Below, in pieces: positions 24,786 to 29,082 of a DNA stretch of 29,082 bases. Made by a program: the position numbers and the translations under genes. The notes under the pieces were generated by a model, which was given only the letters and a program-made list of their open reading frames with translations, was not told the origin of the DNA and did no database searches. Positions within the stretch are counted from its first letter, which is position 1, and each line of letters starts with the position of its first letter. Source of the DNA: Methanolinea sp. UBA275 (GTDB lineage Archaea > Halobacteriota > Methanomicrobia > Methanomicrobiales > Methanospirillaceae); the NCBI GenBank assembly GCA_002506105.1, contig DAWU01000006.1, forward strand, positions 1-29,082, written 5' to 3'.

Positions 24786-25307
24786 TTGGTTTCTGCGCTG
24801 TGGTGCATGCTGCCTGCCTATGTTCCCAATTCGGTGGCCGCGGCGCTTGGTGGCGGAAGGCCTATTGATGGCGGCAGGAATTTTACTGACGGGCGGAGGA
24901 TCTTTGGCGATGGGAAAACATATCGCGGCTTTGTTGTCGGTGTTGCGGGGGGTATCCTGGCAGGATTATTGCAGATCTGGCTCCAGAGTGTCTATTCCCT
25001 CGAATTTCTCCCCGCCCAGACAATGCTTTCTGTCCTGCTCCTTGCATCCGGGGCGTTGCTTGGTGACCTTGCCAAGAGCTTCTTCAAACGGAGGCTTGGA
25101 AAAGCCAGCGGTGAGCGATGGCTTGTTGCCGATCAGTATGACCTTGTCGCAGGGGCATTCCTGATGCTCGTGGTCTTTGATCTCCCCTGGCTCCTGCACG
25201 CGGTCACGCTGCCGGTCTTCCTGTGGATACTTATACTGACCCCCCTCCTTCACAAAACCGCAAATGTGATTGGCTATATCATCGGAGTGAAAGATGTACC
25301 ATGGTGA
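24786..25307 (+). CDS. carS: CDP-archaeol synthase
   Basis: A polytopic membrane enzyme that makes CDP-archaeol from the unsaturated archaeol phosphate and CTP, the activated precursor for archaeal polar lipids. Recognised from MLPAYVPNSVAAALGGGRPIDGG, then TDGRRIFGDGKTYRG, GDLAKSFFKRRLGKASGERW and VADQYDLVAGA. About four to five hydrophobic segments are present. As called from TTG 24786 it has 173 aa. No ribosome site precedes that TTG, whereas GGAGAG at 24747-24752 precedes in-frame ATT codons at 24756 and 24759, so the real protein may be about 10 residues longer. It overlaps pyrE by seven bases and heads the operon carS-pyrE-purD-argF. Confidence 0.9.
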   Translation: MVSALWCMLPAYVPNSVAAALGGGRPIDGGRNFTDGRRIFGDGKTYRGFVVGVAGGILAGLLQIWLQSVYSLEFLPAQTMLSVLLLASGALLGDLAKSFFKRRLGKASGERWLVADQYDLVAGAFLMLVVFDLPWLLHAVTLPVFLWILILTPLLHKTANVIGYIIGVKDVPW

Positions 25308-25843
25308 CAAAAATAGCAAAATTCCTCGATAAATATGGAGCTGTTGAATATGGCGATTTTCTCCTGGCATCAGGTGCCAGGAGCACCTATTATCTGGACA
25401 TCAAGAAGGTGGTGACCCAGCCCGATGCGCTGAGAGAGATCGGGAAGGTCATCGCCACTGCGTATTCCTTCGAGACGGTAGCAGGCGTTGCGGTAGGGGG
25501 AGTGCCGCTCGCGGTTGCGGTCTCCCTGGCGAGCGGTAAACCCTATGCCATAATCAGGAGCCAGGAGAAAGATCATGGTAAATCAGGAAGGATCATCGGT
25601 GATGTCAGGGCAAGGCAGGTTCTGCTTGTCGAGGATGTGACCACCTCGGGGGGTTCTGCTCTCTTCGGGGTGAAGGCGCTCCGTGACGCGGGAGCCAGTA
25701 TTGACAGGGTGGTCACGGTTGTAGACCGTGACGCGGGGGCGGGGGCGCTCCTCAAGGAGAGCGGTGTTGTGCTTGATGCCCTTGTGAAAGCAACCGACCT
25801 GATCCGGGGACCGGCCAAAAAAGGAGCTGAAGGAAGGGACTGA
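25301..25843 (+). CDS. pyrE: Orotate phosphoribosyltransferase
   Basis: A 180-aa type I phosphoribosyltransferase that converts orotate and PRPP to OMP. It has the PRPP-binding motif VLLVEDVTTSGGS at about 106-118, and the flexible-loop region IIRSQEKDHGKSG that carries the catalytic lysines. Length fits archaeal PyrE. ATG 25301 lies inside the end of carS, with GGAGTGA about ten bases upstream. An in-frame ATG at 25223 would be within carS and is not used. Confidence 0.94.
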   Translation: MVTKIAKFLDKYGAVEYGDFLLASGARSTYYLDIKKVVTQPDALREIGKVIATAYSFETVAGVAVGGVPLAVAVSLASGKPYAIIRSQEKDHGKSGRIIGDVRARQVLLVEDVTTSGGSALFGVKALRDAGASIDRVVTVVDRDAGAGALLKESGVVLDALVKATDLIRGPAKKGAEGRD

Positions 25844-25851
25844 TCAGACTC

Positions 25852-27144
25852 ATGACGATCAGGATTCTTGTTGTAGGGGGAGGGGGAAGGGAGCATGCCA
25901 TTTTGGCATCGCTCCAACGGAACAGCGATGCGGACCTGTACGCGGTCATGCCCCGAAAAAATCCTGGCATGTCCGGGCACTGCCGGGATATCCTCCTTGA
26001 AAAGGAGACCCACATTGATGAGATTGCGGCATTCGCCCGGAAAAAAGCGATAGACTATGCCATCATCGGTCCTGAGGCTCCCCTGGAAGCAGGGGTCGTG
26101 GACAGGCTGGAATCAGAGGGAATCCCCTGCATGGGTCCCACGATGGCAGCCGCCCGGCTCGAGACTGACAAGGCATTCTGCCGCGAGATGATGGATGCGC
26201 ATGGTATTGCAGGGTGCCCCCGGTACCGTGTCTTTCATGCAGCCGATGACGCAGTCCGGTTTCTCGAATCCCACGAGGGTGACCTTGCCATCAAGCCCAT
26301 TGGGCTCACGGGGGGAAAGGGGGTGCGAATCATGGGAGAGCACGTGGACCGGAAAGGGGCAATCGAGTATATACGGACCCTCCGATCGGGAATCGTGCTC
26401 GAAGACAGGCTTATCGGTGAGGAATTTACCCTCCAGGCGTTCACCGATGGCACTCACCTGGTCCCGATGCCCCTCGTGCAGGACCACAAGAGAGCGTATG
26501 ATGGGGACGAAGGCCCGAATACAGGGGGGATGGGTTCCTACTCCATGCCCGACCACGGGCTGCCATTTGTGACTGATGCCGACAGGAAAACCGCACTCGG
26601 GATCATGAAGTCAGCAGTCGCTGCAATGGAGGAGGCCGGGACTCCGTATCGGGGCATCCTCTACGGGCAGTTTATGAATACCCGCGAGGGACCCATGGTG
26701 ATAGAGTTCAATGCACGGTTCGGTGATCCGGAAGCGATGAACGTGCTGTCGCTCCTTGAGGCAGATCTCTCGACAATCATCGAGAAGGGGATTGAAGGAT
26801 CCCTCACTCAGAAGGATGTCCGGTTTGAAAAGAACGCGACTGTCTGCAAGTATCTCGTCCCTGAGGGGTATCCCGAATCTCCGCTCACAGGAAGCCCGGT
26901 TGTGGCGGGGGAGTATGATCCGGCTCTCCTTTATTATGCCAATGTCGAAGAGAAGGATGGCACACTGTATACGCAGTCATCCCGGACGATGGCATTTGTC
27001 GGGATGGGAAAAACCCTCAGGGAAGCCGAAGGGATTGCCGAGAGGGCTGCATCCCAGGTGAAAGGAAGGGTGCGCCACCGCAGGGATATCGGGACTGAGG
27101 CACTCCTGAGAAAACGGATCGATCACATGAAGGAATTACGATGA
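25852..27144 (+). CDS. purD: Phosphoribosylamine-glycine ligase (GAR synthetase)
   Basis: A 430-aa ATP-grasp enzyme for the second step of purine synthesis. It starts with the dinucleotide-like loop ILVVGGGGREHAI and has YAIIGPEAPLEAGVVD, the ATP-binding LAIKPIGLTGGKGVRIM, VLEDRLIGEEFTLQAF, QDHKRAYDGDEGPNTGGMGS and the metal-site VIEFNARFGDPEAM. Length is normal for PurD. The start ATG 25852 is eight bases after the pyrE stop; GGAAGGGA lies about 12 bases upstream. Its TGA overlaps the argF ATG. Confidence 0.96.
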   Translation: MTIRILVVGGGGREHAILASLQRNSDADLYAVMPRKNPGMSGHCRDILLEKETHIDEIAAFARKKAIDYAIIGPEAPLEAGVVDRLESEGIPCMGPTMAAARLETDKAFCREMMDAHGIAGCPRYRVFHAADDAVRFLESHEGDLAIKPIGLTGGKGVRIMGEHVDRKGAIEYIRTLRSGIVLEDRLIGEEFTLQAFTDGTHLVPMPLVQDHKRAYDGDEGPNTGGMGSYSMPDHGLPFVTDADRKTALGIMKSAVAAMEEAGTPYRGILYGQFMNTREGPMVIEFNARFGDPEAMNVLSLLEADLSTIIEKGIEGSLTQKDVRFEKNATVCKYLVPEGYPESPLTGSPVVAGEYDPALLYYANVEEKDGTLYTQSSRTMAFVGMGKTLREAEGIAERAASQVKGRVRHRRDIGTEALLRKRIDHMKELR

Positions 27145-28076
27145 AACGCGATCTCCTCTCAATTTTGGATATCTCGGCAGAGGAACTTGATCGGCTGATG
27201 GATCAGGCCGCCCGGCTGAAGGATATGCGTAGGCACAACAAGCCCCATGCTTTCCTCCCCGGGCGTACCCTTGCAATGATCTTCGAGAAATCCTCTACGA
27301 GAACCAGGATTTCATTCGAGGTGGGAATGGCAGAACTTGGAGGAACAGCCCTCTTTCTTGATGCACAGGACATGCAGATCGGGAGAGGTGAGGAGATCCG
27401 GGATACGGCAAGGGTAGCGTCGCGGTACGTGTCGGCGGTGATGATCCGTGCATATCGCCATTCGACCATCGAAGAGTATGCCCGCTATTCGACAATTCCT
27501 GTCATCAACGGCCTCTCGGATATCGAACATCCGTGCCAGATACTCGCTGATATCATGACCATCCGGGAACATTTCCCGGATCGGAGGGATCTCCGGGTGG
27601 CATGGGTGGGCGATGGGAACAATGTCTGCAACTCCCTCATACTCTCAACGGTCCTGACCGGGATGGAAATTGCCATCGCCTCTCCAAGGGGATTCGAACC
27701 CCCCGCAGAAATCCTGGATACCGCACGGAGGAAAGGAGGGAAGGTGAACATGGTCCGGGATCCTGAAAAAGCCCTTGATGGCGCTCACGTCGTTGCAACC
27801 GACACGTGGGTATCGATGGGGACTGAGAACGAGCGCGATGCGAGGCTGAAGGCGTTTAGGGGATTCTCCATCGACGGGAGGATGATGGACCTCGCATCAC
27901 CCGAGGCGATCTTCATGCACTGCCTGCCGGCGCACCGGGGACAGGAGGTCACTGATGAGGTCATCGAAGGGCCGAGAAGTGTCGTCTTTGACGAGGCGGA
28001 GAACCGGCTTCACGCCCAGAAAGCCCTTCTCGTGTTCCTGATGAGGAATGATGAAGGAAGAGGGAGGAAAAAATAA
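27141..28076 (+). CDS. argF: Ornithine carbamoyltransferase
   Basis: A 311-aa enzyme of arginine synthesis that forms citrulline from ornithine and carbamoyl phosphate. It has the carbamoyl-phosphate motif SSTRTR at 51-56, HPCQ at 130-133, and the ornithine-binding FMHCLPAHRG at about 258-267, which separate it from aspartate carbamoyltransferase. ATG 27141 overlaps the purD stop in ATGA, so coupling is likely. It is the last gene of the operon; a T-rich stretch follows at about 28105-28120. Confidence 0.96.
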   Translation: MKRDLLSILDISAEELDRLMDQAARLKDMRRHNKPHAFLPGRTLAMIFEKSSTRTRISFEVGMAELGGTALFLDAQDMQIGRGEEIRDTARVASRYVSAVMIRAYRHSTIEEYARYSTIPVINGLSDIEHPCQILADIMTIREHFPDRRDLRVAWVGDGNNVCNSLILSTVLTGMEIAIASPRGFEPPAEILDTARRKGGKVNMVRDPEKALDGAHVVATDTWVSMGTENERDARLKAFRGFSIDGRMMDLASPEAIFMHCLPAHRGQEVTDEVIEGPRSVVFDEAENRLHAQKALLVFLMRNDEGRGRKK

Positions 28077-28141
28077 ATCCTGTTTCACTTTAACAATTCA
28101 ATTTTCTTGTCCTTTTCCTGCATCGGTCGGAATCTGAAGGT

Positions 28142-28840
28142 TCAGTCCTTTACCACTTCGTGGTAGCAGCCATCCCTCTTTTCGACAAAGAGTACAGCCT
28201 TGAAGTTGCGGAGGCTCGGTTTTGGAAACTTTCTGAAAGTGACAATCCCGTTCTGTACGAAACTGCCATCAGTGGTCCGGATTTCGTCGATGCCTTCGGA
28301 GAGGAGGTCTGAAATGTCGGCCTCCCCGGTATAGTCCCGGAGTCTCCCCTTCAAAACATATCTGCCATCGTTTCCTGACGCAGCGAGACCAAGGCCAGCA
28401 AGGGCTCCGATGACTCCGCCACAGGTTCCGCCAAGGCCCAGGAGAGGAATTACATTTCGCTTTGCACATACTATGGCATCATCCTGTGTAAGAACACGGT
28501 GCTTCGCATCCTGGCCGAACGCTATAATGTCAGGTGTTATCGTATCGATGGATCCCATGGCGAGCCCCGGATCGCTCCCAATGATAAAATCCTCACGCAT
28601 GATGGTGCTCACTGTATTCATGAGGTCAGAGATTTGGACGCCGTTTTCTGGGTCAAGGTGGATAACTGCACAGCTGTTGTGGGATGTGTAGGGGATATCG
28701 GGGTGAACGAGAAGCTGGTGCCTTGTCACTCCAGTTACAATCCCGTGTGGATGAAGAGCCCCTGCAATAGCCCGGGCGAGCCTTCCAGTACCCCGGCTCT
28801 CCTTTGTATCGGTGTCGTCGATAGAGATGAGGATAGTCAT
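28142..28840 (-). CDS. TiaS N-terminal-like protein, short stand-alone form
   Basis: A 232-aa protein resembling the N-terminal half of TiaS, which puts agmatine on the wobble cytidine of tRNA-Ile2. It starts MTILISIDDTDTKESRG, matching the IDDTDS motif of the TiaS kinase-like domain (D8, D9, D11), and has SCAVIHLD and GLGGTCGGVIGALAGLGL (135-152). The full enzyme is about 420 aa and ends in an OB fold and a zinc ribbon; both are absent, and there is no frameshift or adjacent C-terminal half. It may be a paralog with a different substrate. The promoter is likely the minus-strand CATAAATTA at 28869-28877, with a very short leader. It converges with argF. Confidence 0.7.
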   Translation of the reverse strand: MTILISIDDTDTKESRGTGRLARAIAGALHPHGIVTGVTRHQLLVHPDIPYTSHNSCAVIHLDPENGVQISDLMNTVSTIMREDFIIGSDPGLAMGSIDTITPDIIAFGQDAKHRVLTQDDAIVCAKRNVIPLLGLGGTCGGVIGALAGLGLAASGNDGRYVLKGRLRDYTGEADISDLLSEGIDEIRTTDGSFVQNGIVTFRKFPKPSLRNFKAVLFVEKRDGCYHEVVKD

Positions 28841-29082
28841 GGCTGGTCACGGGTATGAAATATATTCGTAATTTATGATACGCGATTGGTAATAAAATTC
28901 GATTATAATTGATCTTACTGATGGATTCGCATTGGCTCTATCCTGGAAAATAGAATTAAATCAATGGAATTTTGTGAAGATTTGCATTATTTGGGGATAA
29001 ATAAAAAAAATGAGCATTCAAGGAAAAAAAAATTCTCTCCTTTCTATAATAATTGTCCTGTAGTATCCCGAAATCATTTGAC
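28841..29082. other. AT-rich right end without a recognised gene
   Basis: Beyond the TiaS-like promoter this stretch is clearly more AT-rich than the rest, with A8-9 and A6-7 runs at about 29003-29033. No frame longer than a few tens of codons is seen on either strand. It may be a long intergenic region or the upstream region of a gene outside the window. Confidence 0.5.

Noticed and set aside
28841..29082. Origin or mobile-element boundary at the AT-rich right end
   Set aside because: Low GC and A-runs alone are not enough; no repeated origin box, inverted terminal repeat or transposase is visible, and the region is cut by the window edge.

Overview
The window looks like chromosomal DNA of a methanogenic archaeon, most likely order Methanomicrobiales. 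This rests on an archaeal TATA-binding protein, archaeal DnaG, a CDP-archaeol synthase, a tetraether-lipid-type radical SAM enzyme, archaeal Lhr helicase, an RPA-associated OB-fold protein, PEGA and SBBP surface proteins, a tRNA gene without encoded CCA, and TATA-box promoters with both Shine-Dalgarno and apparently leaderless starts. The genus is not determined. No insertion sequence, CRISPR array or prophage was recognised.

Layout. 1-1594 (minus) is the 5' part of a large secreted SBBP beta-propeller protein running off the left edge. 1874-6085 (plus) is a three-gene overlapping set: RPA-associated protein, calcineurin-like phosphoesterase and Lhr helicase. It converges on tbp (minus), with stop codons one base apart. 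6768-10247 holds two tandem paralogous AMP-forming acyl-CoA synthetases. tRNA-Leu(CAG), a possible 50-aa ORF and a YeiH-family membrane protein follow.

12016-15627 is the most interesting segment: a compact operon encoding two different nitrogenase component-1-like subunits and a NifH-like Fe protein. All P-cluster-type cysteines and the Fe-protein cysteines are present, but His residues needed for FeMo-cofactor binding and N2 reduction are missing. Function is unknown. A 57-aa leaderless membrane protein and a five-PEGA-repeat surface protein (both minus) come next.

17713-21245 (plus) carries dihydroorotase, a DUF167 protein, DnaG primase and a UPF0058 protein. A RimK-like ATP-grasp ligase (minus) diverges from an alanine dehydrogenase (plus). 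A Tes-like radical SAM protein (minus) diverges from a tight operon carS-pyrE-purD-argF (24786-28076), so two steps of ether-lipid synthesis sit back to back. A short TiaS-like protein (minus) and an AT-rich, apparently gene-free end close the window.

Together these are mainly housekeeping functions: transcription and replication, lipids, pyrimidine, purine and arginine synthesis. The accessory parts are the nitrogenase-like operon, the acyl-CoA synthetase pair and the surface proteins.
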